Positions 27,062 to 35,701 are shown, counted from the first letter of the stretch. The stretch: 54,003 nucleotides of DNA from Candidatus Kapaibacterium sp. (GCA_025358765.1 JANYIG010000189.1:1-54003), one strand, 5' to 3'. The notes: generated by a model from the sequence alone, not told the origin. Translations and numbers: made by a program.

Positions 27062-28045
27062 TCACGGCGTTATCGGCAATACCCATACCGTGTGGATGTC
27101 ATGCGCCGTAACCCAGACCCGGCCGCCAGCCACCCGCACAGCACCACTGCCTGCGGGTGGTCCAAAAACAGATACCACGCGGGTTGTTGCCGGATTGATA
27201 GCAGCAAGCAATATGTTCTTCCCGCGAACCCAGACCCGATGCCCTCCCGTAGCAATATCCCCGCCCGTACCCGCCATGCCAAGCGGAAGGACGGCGGCTA
27301 CTTGATTTTTTCGTGGGTTGATGCGAGTAACGGAGCCATCTCCTTGGTTCAGCACCCAAACTGCGCCTTCGCCCGCCGCAAGAAAGCGGGGTGTTTTTCC
27401 GACCGGAATCGTGGCAACGACTGTATTGGTGGTTGGGTCTATTCGCTGAACGGAGCCTGAACCACTTGCATCGGCGGTTCCGGTATTGCTGACCCAAACG
27501 CTCTTGAATCCAAAAACAGCCGCGTACGAGTGTGGGGCAACCTTTATCCGCGCAACAACCTGATTCGTTTTGGGGGAAATACGAGAAAGGACACCACGTT
27601 TGTCCGTCAAAACCCATACAGAACCAGCGCCAGCCGCAAGACTCAGCTCACCCTCAGGGTCAGCCAATCCAGTATGGATAATGGATACGACCTCTAATGT
27701 TGTGAGATTAATACGATATACCGAGGAATCGCGGCAGTTTGCGACCCAAAGGGAGCCGAATGCGATACTCATTGCCCCAGACGGCTCTGGGACTGGTACG
27801 CTGGCTATGGGCAATGGACTGTCGTGGCGAAGTTTTTCCACTCGACCTTCGTTTGTTACCCAGACATCATCCCCATCGGCTACGAGGAAGTCGGCATTGC
27901 CGGGAATGGTGAGGGTGGCTAACGCACGTTTGGCAATGGGCGTAGGCGCGGGCATTTTTTGCGAGTGTTGCGAAAAACACGGCGTGTTGAGAAGGGTGAC
28001 GATGTCGGCACATAGACCGACAAAGGGCAAAAAAATACGGTTCAT
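27062..28045 (-). CDS. Secreted seven-bladed beta-propeller protein (YncE/Vgb-like)
   Basis: This 327-aa protein starts at an ATG preceded by gaggtg; longer upstream starts lack support. A signal peptide of about 26 residues ends near CFSQ. The rest repeats a blade motif seven times at about 40-residue spacing, each with a VWV or LWV core: DDVWVTNE, GSLWVAN, GSVWVLT, KSVWVSN, GAVWVLN, HRVWVRG, GRVWVTA. This predicts one complete seven-bladed propeller of the YVTN/Vgb class. Such proteins often bind ligands or partners in the periplasm. Virginiamycin lyase activity is not implied, and no catalytic motif was identified. A repeat element borders its 3' end. Confidence 0.75.
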   Translation of the reverse strand: MNRIFLPFVGLCADIVTLLNTPCFSQHSQKMPAPTPIAKRALATLTIPGNADFLVADGDDVWVTNEGRVEKLRHDSPLPIASVPVPEPSGAMSIAFGSLWVANCRDSSVYRINLTTLEVVSIIHTGLADPEGELSLAAGAGSVWVLTDKRGVLSRISPKTNQVVARIKVAPHSYAAVFGFKSVWVSNTGTADASGSGSVQRIDPTTNTVVATIPVGKTPRFLAAGEGAVWVLNQGDGSVTRINPRKNQVAAVLPLGMAGTGGDIATGGHRVWVRGKNILLAAINPATTRVVSVFGPPAGSGAVRVAGGRVWVTAHDIHTVWVLPITP

Positions 28046-28227
28046 ACAGCACCTCACAATAATTGCCGAAGCGTAGGATGTACGCGTGATTTCAGGTAAT
28101 CGTCCCAATAAAAATCTGCAAATAAAATCGTGCTGCCAAATTTATTTCTGTTAGAGGCGTTTGTAGTCCAACATAGTGCGGTTTTTTATTCTGTAACCTT
28201 TCTGCTGCATGCGCCACCTACACGACA

Positions 28228-28779
28228 ATGGAACCAATCACGAATGACATAATAGAGCGTCAACGACGCTTTATGGCATTGCTAACACCCGTGTATCCCA
28301 ATCTGGAGCGCTTTGTGCGGTCACTCACACGGCGCTATACCGTAGATGACGAGACAGCAAAGGATATTTTGGCGGAGACGATTGTGGTGGCGTTCGAGCG
28401 GTTTGAGCAATTACGGCATCCAGAGGCATTTTTGAGTTTTTTGTTTACCATTGCATCGCGGCTTCAACAAAAACATCATAAGCATATGGCGGTGCTGACG
28501 AGTTATGATGCGGCAGACGAGGAGTTTGAACAATATGAAAAATATGGTATTGCAAGCGCTCCAGCTGATGCTTCTGCCGATGTCTCTGTGTTGTATGCAG
28601 CGCTTGACCGATTGCCCGACAAACAGCGGGAGGCGGTGATTATGTTCGAGATTTTGGGCTATTCGATGAAGGAAATTCAAGTCGTACAAGGTGGCACGCT
28701 CGTTGCGGTGAAAGTTCGGATTTCACGCGGTCGCAAGGCATTAGCGGTAATGTTGGGGGAAGATAATCATGGAGAATAG
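28228..28779 (+). CDS. ECF-type RNA polymerase sigma factor
   Basis: This 183-aa sigma-70-like protein has region 2 near residues 30-80 (DDETAKDILAETIVVAFERF, then FLSFLFTIASRLQQ) and region 4 near 128-178 (LPDKQREAVIMFEILGYSMK, then a helix-turn-helix ending ISRGRKAL). It diverges from the sigma factor at 345, so it is not a recent copy. It overlaps the next gene by 11 bases, which implies coupled translation with a single-pass membrane protein. It presumably belongs to a sigma/anti-sigma pair sensing an envelope or metal signal; the regulon is unknown. Confidence 0.88.
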   Translation: MEPITNDIIERQRRFMALLTPVYPNLERFVRSLTRRYTVDDETAKDILAETIVVAFERFEQLRHPEAFLSFLFTIASRLQQKHHKHMAVLTSYDAADEEFEQYEKYGIASAPADASADVSVLYAALDRLPDKQREAVIMFEILGYSMKEIQVVQGGTLVAVKVRISRGRKALAVMLGEDNHGE

Positions 28780-29341
28780 AGAAATCAACGAAAAAAAGAT
28801 GAATAAACAAATGCAACGGTTAGAGCGATATTTTATGGCGGCACGGCTTGAAAGCGAACGCCAGCACGCGCCGCTTCTTTCGCATGAGGAAGTATCGTTG
28901 ATTGTTCGGGAAAGCGCACGAACACTCATGAGTGTTGAGCATACTCATCAGATTCATCACGTCCACCGTGTCCACCACACTTCTGTAATCTCCTTACCGC
29001 AAAGCTGGGGAGTGCTTCACTACGTTCTTGTGTGTATGTGTGTATGCGCTGTAGGGGTGAGTATTTGGCTCTATAGCGTTGGAATGCTTTCGCCCACGCC
29101 GATGTCACTCCCGACGGTGCTGAAAACAGATACTCTCTGTCTTGCTCCAACGCCACCAATCATGAGAATGCATGAGGCTGATGATACATTACGTTGGTTG
29201 CCTCGTCATACTTTTCATGATGTACAATTTCGGCATGAAATGATAGAACACGTACACCGGAACGGTACGAATGTGATTCATACAAATGCCACACAAACAA
29301 ACGCCATTCCAGTAAATGTAGAACCAAATCAAGAGCCGTAA
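28769..29341 (+). CDS. Single-pass membrane protein with His-rich segment, candidate anti-sigma factor
   Basis: This 190-aa protein is translationally coupled to the sigma gene. A polar N-terminal part of about 75 residues includes PLLSHEEVSLIVRESAR near 35-51. It is followed by a cluster with seven histidines in thirteen residues (58-70: HTHQIHHVHRVHH). One transmembrane helix spans about 82-104 (VLHYVLVCMCVCAVGVSIWL), leaving a C-terminal half of about 85 residues outside if the N-terminus is in. The classical zinc anti-sigma motif is absent. The position suggests an anti-sigma role, and the His cluster suggests metal sensing; both are inference. Confidence 0.7.
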   Translation: MENREINEKKMNKQMQRLERYFMAARLESERQHAPLLSHEEVSLIVRESARTLMSVEHTHQIHHVHRVHHTSVISLPQSWGVLHYVLVCMCVCAVGVSIWLYSVGMLSPTPMSLPTVLKTDTLCLAPTPPIMRMHEADDTLRWLPRHTFHDVQFRHEMIEHVHRNGTNVIHTNATQTNAIPVNVEPNQEP

Positions 29342-29491
29342 GGAAGGTATTTTTGCGTATATTGCTAAAAAATTTGTTGAAAAATCACTATTGAGTGTCT
29401 TCTTTTGTCAACCTTTTTTGTCCATCGTGCGTCTAACAACCGAAGCATCATGAATATCAATCATCATTTTTTTACGTTTTACCAATTCTAT

Positions 29492-30253
29492 ATGAAAACC
29501 TTTGTTCGCAGCGCTTTTGCGCTTTTCGCTGTTTCTGCTCTTGTTGCAATTATGACAACAGGAGCTGCTTTTGCCCAACCAAAATTGGAAATAAACAAAG
29601 GAACCGACACCTACGATTGGGGTGTGGTAACGGCTGTGGCACAACCACTTACGGCAAAAATCGAAGTTAAAAATATTGGCGATAAAGAATTGAATATTGG
29701 TGAAGTCCGCCCGGGATGTGGTTGTACGACGGCTCCACTTGAAAAAAGTGTACTCAAGCCGGGCGAATCCACGCACGTAAATATTACGCTGAATGTTGGC
29801 GCGAACAACGGACAAATTATGAAAACCGTCTCGTTCCGCAGCAATTCGCAGCCGTTGGGCGAACAAGTATTGATGCTCAAAGCATTCATCCAACGTCCGA
29901 TATTGCCAGAGCCAATGTACGTGCAGATGCCGCAAATGTTTGTGGGACGCGAAGTTGTTGGTTCCACGAAACTCAAAAACACGACAAAAGCGCCTATTAC
30001 CTTGACGAACATTATGGTAAATAGCGGCGTGACATTGAATATTAAAAGTCCTTACGTCCTTGAAGCGGGTGCAGAAATTGAGCTTATTAGTAAAGTAACC
30101 CCTAAACAAGATCAGTTGGGCTATTTTCATGCGGAAATCGTGGTGCAAACGAATCACCCCGATCAAGCAATGTTCGACGTTCGTGTTTATGGTGAGGTAA
30201 AAGCATTAGCGCAATCACCAGCATTTGCGCCGGGTGCAGGCGGAAGCAAATAA
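29492..30253 (+). CDS. Secreted DUF1573 (HYDIN-like) protein
   Basis: This 253-aa protein is counted from the ATG at 29492, the start that puts a signal peptide (SAFALFAVSALVAIM, end AFAQ) at the N-terminus. The first domain, about residues 30-130, has the DUF1573 signature: WGVVTAVAQPLTAKIEVKN, then GEVRPGCGCTTAPLEKS and KPGESTHVNITLN. A second immunoglobulin-like region covers about 140-240. DUF1573 proteins are abundant periplasmic or surface proteins of Bacteroidota whose biochemical role is largely unknown. The same fold occurs near the C-termini of both giant proteins. A two-way terminator follows. Confidence 0.85.
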   Translation: MKTFVRSAFALFAVSALVAIMTTGAAFAQPKLEINKGTDTYDWGVVTAVAQPLTAKIEVKNIGDKELNIGEVRPGCGCTTAPLEKSVLKPGESTHVNITLNVGANNGQIMKTVSFRSNSQPLGEQVLMLKAFIQRPILPEPMYVQMPQMFVGREVVGSTKLKNTTKAPITLTNIMVNSGVTLNIKSPYVLEAGAEIELISKVTPKQDQLGYFHAEIVVQTNHPDQAMFDVRVYGEVKALAQSPAFAPGAGGSK

Positions 30254-30280
30254 ACCTCCACCCAACACAAAAAATTCCTG

Positions 30281-30323
30281 AAAAAGGTCAAGCAACGGTC
30301 AAACCTGCGCTTGACCTTTTTTT
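30281..30323. terminator. Bidirectional intrinsic terminator
   Basis: The arms aaaaaggtcaag (30281-30292) and cttgaccttttt (30310-30321) pair perfectly over 12 bp, giving a T-run on each strand. It separates two convergent genes; the ABC ATPase stop codon (30299) lies inside its loop. Confidence 0.85.
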
Positions 30324-30958
30324 GTTGATGCGATTGATGGAATAGGCATTGTCGCGTCGCAGAGCATAATATCGCGTTCGTCGTTGGTGGCAAGAACCAC
30401 AATGCCGCCCTGCTGCTTGTGTTCACGAATAATAAGTTCAACCGTCGCCATGCCTTCGGCATCCAAATTTGTCATCGGTTCGTCGAAGATAAAAATTGGC
30501 GGGCGATGGAGAAGCGCAAGGGCATATTTCATCCGTTGTTTCATGCCCGATGAAAACCCCCGAATTTCATCGTTGTGTCGTCCTGCGAGCCGCACAGTTT
30601 TAAGCAAATGAAGCGCAAATTCTACATCAAACGTCTGTCCGCGCATCTTTGCGGTGATTGTAAGCAATTCCATCGGCGAAAATTCTTCGTACAGCGCCAA
30701 ATACGGTGCGACAAAGCCGATGTATTGTGGTCGCTGCTCGGCATCAATAGTCTTTCCATCCACCGAAAGTCTCACCGTGCCGCTTGTGGGCGAAAGAAGG
30801 CTCGCAAGAATCTTCACCAACGTACTTTTGCCGGAGCCATTGCTGCCTATGATGCCAGTAATAGAGCCGTTGTTTAGATTAAAATGTACGTCACGAAGGA
30901 CTTCGCGGCGGTCAAAACGTTTGCATACATTGGTAATATGGAATTCTAACGATTGCAT
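30299..30958 (-). CDS. Orphan ABC transporter ATP-binding protein (CcmA-like)
   Basis: This 219-aa nucleotide-binding domain starts at MQSLEFHITN. Walker A is GSNGSGKST at 38-46. The ABC signature is FSSGMKQRMKYALAL at 135-149. Walker B is IFIFDEP at 155-161, followed by the D-loop NLD. The H-loop position reads ATND at 190-193, so the usual catalytic histidine is an asparagine (N192). The overall shape resembles heme-exporter-type ATPases (CcmA group). No permease gene is adjacent, so the membrane partner must be elsewhere. The upstream extension to 31090 lacks support and overlaps the next gene. Confidence 0.85.
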   Translation of the reverse strand: MQSLEFHITNVCKRFDRREVLRDVHFNLNNGSITGIIGSNGSGKSTLVKILASLLSPTSGTVRLSVDGKTIDAEQRPQYIGFVAPYLALYEEFSPMELLTITAKMRGQTFDVEFALHLLKTVRLAGRHNDEIRGFSSGMKQRMKYALALLHRPPIFIFDEPMTNLDAEGMATVELIIREHKQQGGIVVLATNDERDIMLCDATMPIPSIASTKKGQAQV

Positions 30959-30998
30959 AGTGATGAAAGGTTGTGAGCAATGAAAATGGATGCTATTA

Positions 30999-32720
30999 TC
31001 AGTAGTTGCTGACGACGAATTTGCCAATCGAACGTCCGGCGCTCCATTCAAGAGTGTAAATATACACACCCTGACGAATGCGCTCGCCACCGCTTGTGAT
31101 GCCGTTCCACCGCAATACGCCGCTCGCCGCCGCGTTGATGCTATAGAGCAGCGTCATATCAACGGTGTAAATATTCAGCACAAGATTATCGGTATGTTGG
31201 ATGCCCTGCGGCTGTGGAAACGTGATGAACTCATCGTGCTGCGGCGAAAACGGATTGGGAAATACTGAGAGCGGTGGCGTAACAAGCGTTACGGGTTTTC
31301 CATTCAAGAATAAATAGCTGCATGTCGCTTGATTATTGGTTTGCAAGAGTGCGGAATAATTGGTGCCGTTCACAACAGGCGTTTTGTCGCTGCCAGATAC
31401 TTGAATAAGAGCGTCAAGACGATACTCCTGCTGCGTACTGGCAGAAAAAGGGCTTGCATACCCAATATCCAACGTATCTATAGTCATGCGTGAAACATTC
31501 AGCGGTAGTAAAAAACGTAGAAACCTTGTTTCAAGGGGCTTTAGGTCGAGGCTTGCGGAAGCGGATGGCGGCGTGAAGCGCTCTTCACGAGCAAAAGCGA
31601 GCATGGGGAAGCGGTCAGCGTTCGCAAAACGATTGGCTTGTTCCGTCAACAAAGCGCGTGACCCCGTGTAATAAAGCCATTCAGAAAACCCACACCACAC
31701 CGCCGCAAGCGACAAGCGCCCACCGGACAGTTCGGCGATGACTTCGTCCAATGCCTGATACGGAGCGGTTCCGGTGGCAGTGCGTTCCCACATTCGGCGG
31801 AGCGCACGGTCTCCGAATTGTGCATAAAGATATTGCCCAAACGTCGCAAACACATACCCCGACAGACATTCGCCGTCACCAAAACGCGGCATTCCGATGA
31901 TTAAAGCCGTGGAAAATAGTGTTGGCAAAAACTGTTCGTAGTCTCGAACATCAGGATAGAGGCGGTATTCAAGCCACGTGCTTGTAAGCTCGTGTAACGC
32001 ACATTGCGTATAGCTGTCGCCATATGAGCCAAGTTGGATGGCATGATGAAACTCGTGAACAGCCGTGATTTTGAGTGCATTCATGCCGCTTGTGTAATAG
32101 CATCGTCGGCGAGTTCCCGTGCGGTCGGTAGAGTCAAGCGGGCTGTAGTTATTATCCATCACGATGTACGACGTAAAGCGTCCACGCTGTCCACCGCTTC
32201 CAATGTGCTCCACAGGGTGCGTGATGCCGTAGAATCCGTCGTCGGCAAGGTTCAAAAGGTAAATGCTATAGACGGCTTTGCGCGTGGCTTGTAGGCGTAT
32301 TGTGTCCGCAAGCGGTGGCGCGGCATAACCCATATTTGCTATTTCAGCATTGTAGGCGAAGTCGAAAAATATACCCACCGAATCTACATAATCGGGAATA
32401 GAATTATGGTTGGCATCGAGCAGAGAAACAGCATTGATGCCACTTGTGTCGTAGTACACCGCAAAGCGTTCTGTCGGCGAAAGCGCCATAGTATGCAATG
32501 CTGGACGGTCATCGGCAATGCGCCCACCTGCGAGGCGCTTCATGACGGCGCTTGAAATACCGAAAAATCCACATTTCGGCTGTGGCGGCGGCGAAGATAC
32601 GGTTGTGGTTTGGGCATATACATTCCACGCAAGCAGGTTCAATGCGAGAACACTCCACGTAAGCATCAACGCCGTACTGCGGGAACAAAAGGCGAAAAAC
32701 ATTTTTTGTGTATTCATCAT
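30999..32720 (-). CDS. Secreted metalloprotease-like protein with C-terminal sorting domain
   Basis: This 573-aa protein is counted from ATG 32720, where the signal peptide (LMLTWSVLALNLLAWNVYAQ) begins soonest. Residues about 50-330 hold a zinc-metalloprotease-like region with an HEXXH motif (AVHEFHHAIQLG, His222-His226) and a later Glu-rich stretch (HELTSTWLEYRLYP). This layout resembles the MXAN_6640-type putative metalloproteases. An all-beta segment follows. The last 80-90 residues (VFPNPFSPQHDEF, then IRQGVYIYTLEW) look like a FlgD/T9SS type A sorting domain. The protein is predicted to be exported and anchored or released at the surface. The substrate is unknown. Confidence 0.75.
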   Translation of the reverse strand: MMNTQKMFFAFCSRSTALMLTWSVLALNLLAWNVYAQTTTVSSPPPQPKCGFFGISSAVMKRLAGGRIADDRPALHTMALSPTERFAVYYDTSGINAVSLLDANHNSIPDYVDSVGIFFDFAYNAEIANMGYAAPPLADTIRLQATRKAVYSIYLLNLADDGFYGITHPVEHIGSGGQRGRFTSYIVMDNNYSPLDSTDRTGTRRRCYYTSGMNALKITAVHEFHHAIQLGSYGDSYTQCALHELTSTWLEYRLYPDVRDYEQFLPTLFSTALIIGMPRFGDGECLSGYVFATFGQYLYAQFGDRALRRMWERTATGTAPYQALDEVIAELSGGRLSLAAVWCGFSEWLYYTGSRALLTEQANRFANADRFPMLAFAREERFTPPSASASLDLKPLETRFLRFLLPLNVSRMTIDTLDIGYASPFSASTQQEYRLDALIQVSGSDKTPVVNGTNYSALLQTNNQATCSYLFLNGKPVTLVTPPLSVFPNPFSPQHDEFITFPQPQGIQHTDNLVLNIYTVDMTLLYSINAAASGVLRWNGITSGGERIRQGVYIYTLEWSAGRSIGKFVVSNY

Positions 32721-32772
32721 TCTGGTGCAAATTTGCTGCGTCAAATTACGCACAAACAGAGAAGTTGTTTAA

Positions 32773-32881
32773 GATTTTTTACCGCAGAGGTGCAGAGGGC
32801 GCAGAGAATCGAGATTGTGGAATAAGTTTCAAAAGCTCTTTTTATCGGCTCTCTACCTCTGCGCCTCTGCGGTAAATCTCG
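32773..32881. repeat. Inverted-repeat element (accgcagagg family)
   Basis: The left arm ttaccgcagaggtgcagagg (from 32779) and the right arm cctctgcgcctctgcggtaa (to 32875) are near-perfect reverse complements around a 40-60 base core. The symmetry extends outward to agattt / aaatct. Similar accgcagagg-type repeats are widespread in bacterial genomes. It occupies the space between the divergent metalloprotease and rnhB genes. Confidence 0.75.
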
Positions 32882-32924
32882 AAGAAATATCAAACAAGTT
32901 CAGAGAAAGGATGAAGGATAAGGG

Positions 32925-33581
32925 ATGAAGAGCAAAAAAAAAGTCCACGAGCATAACACTTCTATTCCCCTGCACGGCGCTTCGTGTGGGGTGGACGAGG
33001 CAGGACGAGGAGCGCTTGCCGGACCTATTGTTGCGGCTGCGGTCGTGTTGCCCGACGAACAGCACGGCATGAAGGGTTTAACGGGTTTGAAGGGTTTAAC
33101 AGATTCAAAAATGCTGTCCGCCAAACAGCGAGAACGTTTATACAGCGAAATAACACAGAGCAAAGATATTATCTGGGCTGTGGGGGTTGTTGGTGTTGGT
33201 GTTATTGATGAAATAAACATTTTACAAGCGACCATGCTTGCCATGCACGATGCCTTAGGCGGTGTTTCGGAGAAAATGTCTCAGAAGCCGCAACACATCT
33301 GGGTTGATGGGAATTATTTTCGCAGCACGGAATTTACGAATGTGACGACAGTGGTGGAGGGAGATAAGCTCTATCCATGTATTTCTGCGGCTTCGATTGT
33401 GGCAAAAGTCACCAGAGACCATTGGATGCGCGATGTGGCGGATGTGCAGTTTCCTGATTACGGTTTTGCGCGTCATAAAGGCTACGCCACAAAAGTACAC
33501 CGCGAGGCAATTTTGCAGCACGGCGCTTGCGAGCTGCACAGGCGCTTGTTTCTGAGAAATGTGCTTGGGTTGCGTGCGTAA
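32925..33581 (+). CDS. rnhB: Ribonuclease HII
   Basis: This 218-aa enzyme hydrolyses the RNA strand of RNA/DNA hybrids and starts removal of single ribonucleotides from DNA. The first catalytic Asp-Glu pair is in VDEAGRGALAGP (Asp24, Glu25). The third carboxylate is in WVDGNYF, and the last Asp is in the helix AASIVAKVTRDHWM. FPDYGFARHKGYAT is the C-terminal signature. Just before TDSKML there is a six-residue duplication (KGLTGLKGLT), encoded by a 12-bp direct repeat at 33071 and 33089. The stop codon abuts the stop of the convergent OmpA gene. Confidence 0.95.
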   Translation: MKSKKKVHEHNTSIPLHGASCGVDEAGRGALAGPIVAAAVVLPDEQHGMKGLTGLKGLTDSKMLSAKQRERLYSEITQSKDIIWAVGVVGVGVIDEINILQATMLAMHDALGGVSEKMSQKPQHIWVDGNYFRSTEFTNVTTVVEGDKLYPCISAASIVAKVTRDHWMRDVADVQFPDYGFARHKGYATKVHREAILQHGACELHRRLFLRNVLGLRA

Positions 33582-35390
33582 TTATTGTTTCTTCAACGGT
33601 TCCGATTTTACTGGTTGTGGCGACGATATAACTTGCTTTTTGGGGTCAACACTTGTTTTTTTCTGTGCTGGAGTGGTTGATTTTACAGGTTCTACAGGTT
33701 TATCGGGTGCTTTTTTGAAGAAGCGCAATTCCACACGACGATTTTGCAAACGCCCAGCATCGTTGGTGTTGGGCGCTATCGGTTCTTCTTCGCCAAACCA
33801 TTGCAACACCATCTGCTTGCGTTCTACGCCTGTGGAAAGAAGATATTCCACAACTTCGTTCACACGGCGCTGCGACAAGCGTAAATTGTATTCGTAGGAG
33901 CCTCGGTCGTCCGCGTAGCCAAAGATTTCCACTTGATAGTCAGGGTTCGTACGGAAAAATTCCATCACTTTGTCCAATTCATCATACTCAGCTTCATCCA
34001 CGCTGAATTGGTCGCTTTCAAAAAAAATAGCGTGTAGTTTTGGTGCAATGCCCGTGCCAGCAACAACGCCTTTCGCGCCTGCTTTTGCCGTTACTGTTGC
34101 CGATGTCACTTTTGGTGGTTTGGGTGGGCGAGGCTCCATTTCGATGTCGAACACGATATTGTCGCGGTCGCTGCGGGCAACTTCAAACTCGCGGGTGAAT
34201 GTTTTGTATTTATTCACAATCACGCTTTGAATATATTTTTTGCCGGGTTTTAATATCGTAGAATATTCGCCGGAAAGAGCATTACTCCTTGCGGTAATGG
34301 TCGTGGGAGCCGCGGGTCCCGCAGATTCTTCGCCTCCGGCTTCGCTGATTTCAACGCTCGCTTCAAGTGGTTTTTTGTTTTGTTTGTCGCGTACCGTTCC
34401 GCTGATAGTAAGCATTGAGCGCGGTTTCAAATCTGCGGTTGCTAACGAAACATCCGCGTAATAAATATCTCCATTGCGAATAAAATACGCATCGTTGCCA
34501 TTGCTCGAAATAACAAATCCGTAATCATCGCCTTTGGTGTTGAACGGTTCGCCGAGATTAACAATGTCGCCCGTTGTGCCGTCGTCATTGAGCGTGGTTT
34601 TGAAGATGTCCAGTCCACCAAGCCCGCCGTAGCCATTGGAAGCAAAAAAGAGCGTTTTTCCATCGGCAGCAAGAAACACCGAACGTTCGCTTTTGGGCGT
34701 ACTAATAGGCAGCTTATTGACCGCTCCCCACGTGCCGTCAGCGCCTTTTTTGCTGATATACACATCCATCGGGATTTTGGGGTTGTTCGGACCACAGGCA
34801 ACAATAAATGTATTTCCGTCAGCCGAAACCGTTGCTCCATCGGTAGCAATAGCGCTGCTTTGCGGGTCTCCGCCGTTGTCGCGCATCATTTCTGCAAAAA
34901 ACGCCGTTATGCCGCCGCCCAAACCAATGGGATTCTCCCATTTTTTGCCGCGTAATTCTGCCAAATAATACGGACCGCCATTTGCCTCCCAAGCTGTACG
35001 CCAGCTACGAAAATAGAGCATTTGACCATCGGGAGTGGGTGTAGCATCGTCTTCGCCGTATTCTGTATTAAAATCAAGGCAGCTTGGTTGTTGCCACACG
35101 CCATTTACACGCCGTGCAAGCCAGATATCGGCATCATTACGTCCTTGCTCATCGGTGCGTGTCCATGGTTGATTGCCACGGTCGGATGTGAAGAAAAGCA
35201 TTTTGCCGTCGGGCGAAACACTTGGATTAGACTCGCGTGCAGACGACGAAAGCGCATCAACCTTTGTGACAGTTATGCTTGCTGTATTTTGTAGTGTGCG
35301 AATCTTTTTTTTCTGTGCGGTGACGACGACGGGGAGGAGACAAAAACAAGAAAGAAGCAACCAACAAATGCCAAAAAAGCGTGATTTCAT
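33582..35390 (-). CDS. OmpA-family protein with PD40 propeller, PorE-like
   Basis: The chosen ATG has an AGGA SD; an ATG five codons earlier (35405) is also possible. The protein is 602 aa. A signal peptide ends near VVTAQ. Residues about 45-320 hold at least five WD40-like PD40 units (NPSVSPDGKMLFFTSDRG, DATPTPDGQMLYFRS, VFLAADGKTLFFAS). A carboxypeptidase-regulatory-like domain follows (SGTVRDKQNKKPLEASVEIS, about 325-420). Near 455-565 comes an OmpA peptidoglycan-binding domain (AIFFESDQF, GYADDRGSYEYNLRLSQRR). This order matches T9SS protein PorE of Porphyromonas except for its TPR region. A role in anchoring the secretion or attachment complex is plausible given three T9SS cargo genes nearby. 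Confidence 0.85.
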   Translation of the reverse strand: MKSRFFGICWLLLSCFCLLPVVVTAQKKKIRTLQNTASITVTKVDALSSSARESNPSVSPDGKMLFFTSDRGNQPWTRTDEQGRNDADIWLARRVNGVWQQPSCLDFNTEYGEDDATPTPDGQMLYFRSWRTAWEANGGPYYLAELRGKKWENPIGLGGGITAFFAEMMRDNGGDPQSSAIATDGATVSADGNTFIVACGPNNPKIPMDVYISKKGADGTWGAVNKLPISTPKSERSVFLAADGKTLFFASNGYGGLGGLDIFKTTLNDDGTTGDIVNLGEPFNTKGDDYGFVISSNGNDAYFIRNGDIYYADVSLATADLKPRSMLTISGTVRDKQNKKPLEASVEISEAGGEESAGPAAPTTITARSNALSGEYSTILKPGKKYIQSVIVNKYKTFTREFEVARSDRDNIVFDIEMEPRPPKPPKVTSATVTAKAGAKGVVAGTGIAPKLHAIFFESDQFSVDEAEYDELDKVMEFFRTNPDYQVEIFGYADDRGSYEYNLRLSQRRVNEVVEYLLSTGVERKQMVLQWFGEEEPIAPNTNDAGRLQNRRVELRFFKKAPDKPVEPVKSTTPAQKKTSVDPKKQVISSPQPVKSEPLKKQ

Positions 35391-35701
35391 GCCAAATTTC
35401 CTCATGTTGAACCAAAAAATACGTTGTTCGTACCGTTGTGGTAGAGACGAACGGATACGGTGTTTATGACAGCACGCCTAAATAACAACAATCCGTATCA
35501 AACCACAAAATTCAGTGAATTTTATGACATGAAAAAATAATTTTTGTTCAGAAATCAGCGTGACAAAGGAATAGAGAGGGAATAGAGTAGGAATACGCAA
35601 CAAATTGACATCAACACGGAGTTATCGGATAAATATGGCCAGAGCTTCCATCAATAGCAATGGCGGTCTCTGCGGGCAATAACGAAGATTGTGATTGACG
35701 A
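35391..35701. other. 311-bp stretch without a gene
   Basis: It lies upstream of the OmpA gene and downstream of the small minus-strand ORF. I see an imperfect tandem of an 11-mer (ggaatagagag, ggaatagagta, ggaata) at 35568-35595 and a short inverted pair (gatacgg / ccgtatc). No RNA gene or convincing ORF is recognised. Confidence 0.5.

Noticed and set aside
27062-28045. Virginiamycin B lyase (Vgb) annotation for the propeller protein
   Set aside because: Blade repeats match the general fold, but I could not identify Vgb catalytic residues, so only the fold is claimed.
35391-35701. Possible small RNA or tRNA in the OmpA upstream spacer
   Set aside because: No cloverleaf, T-arm consensus or strong structured element could be drawn.
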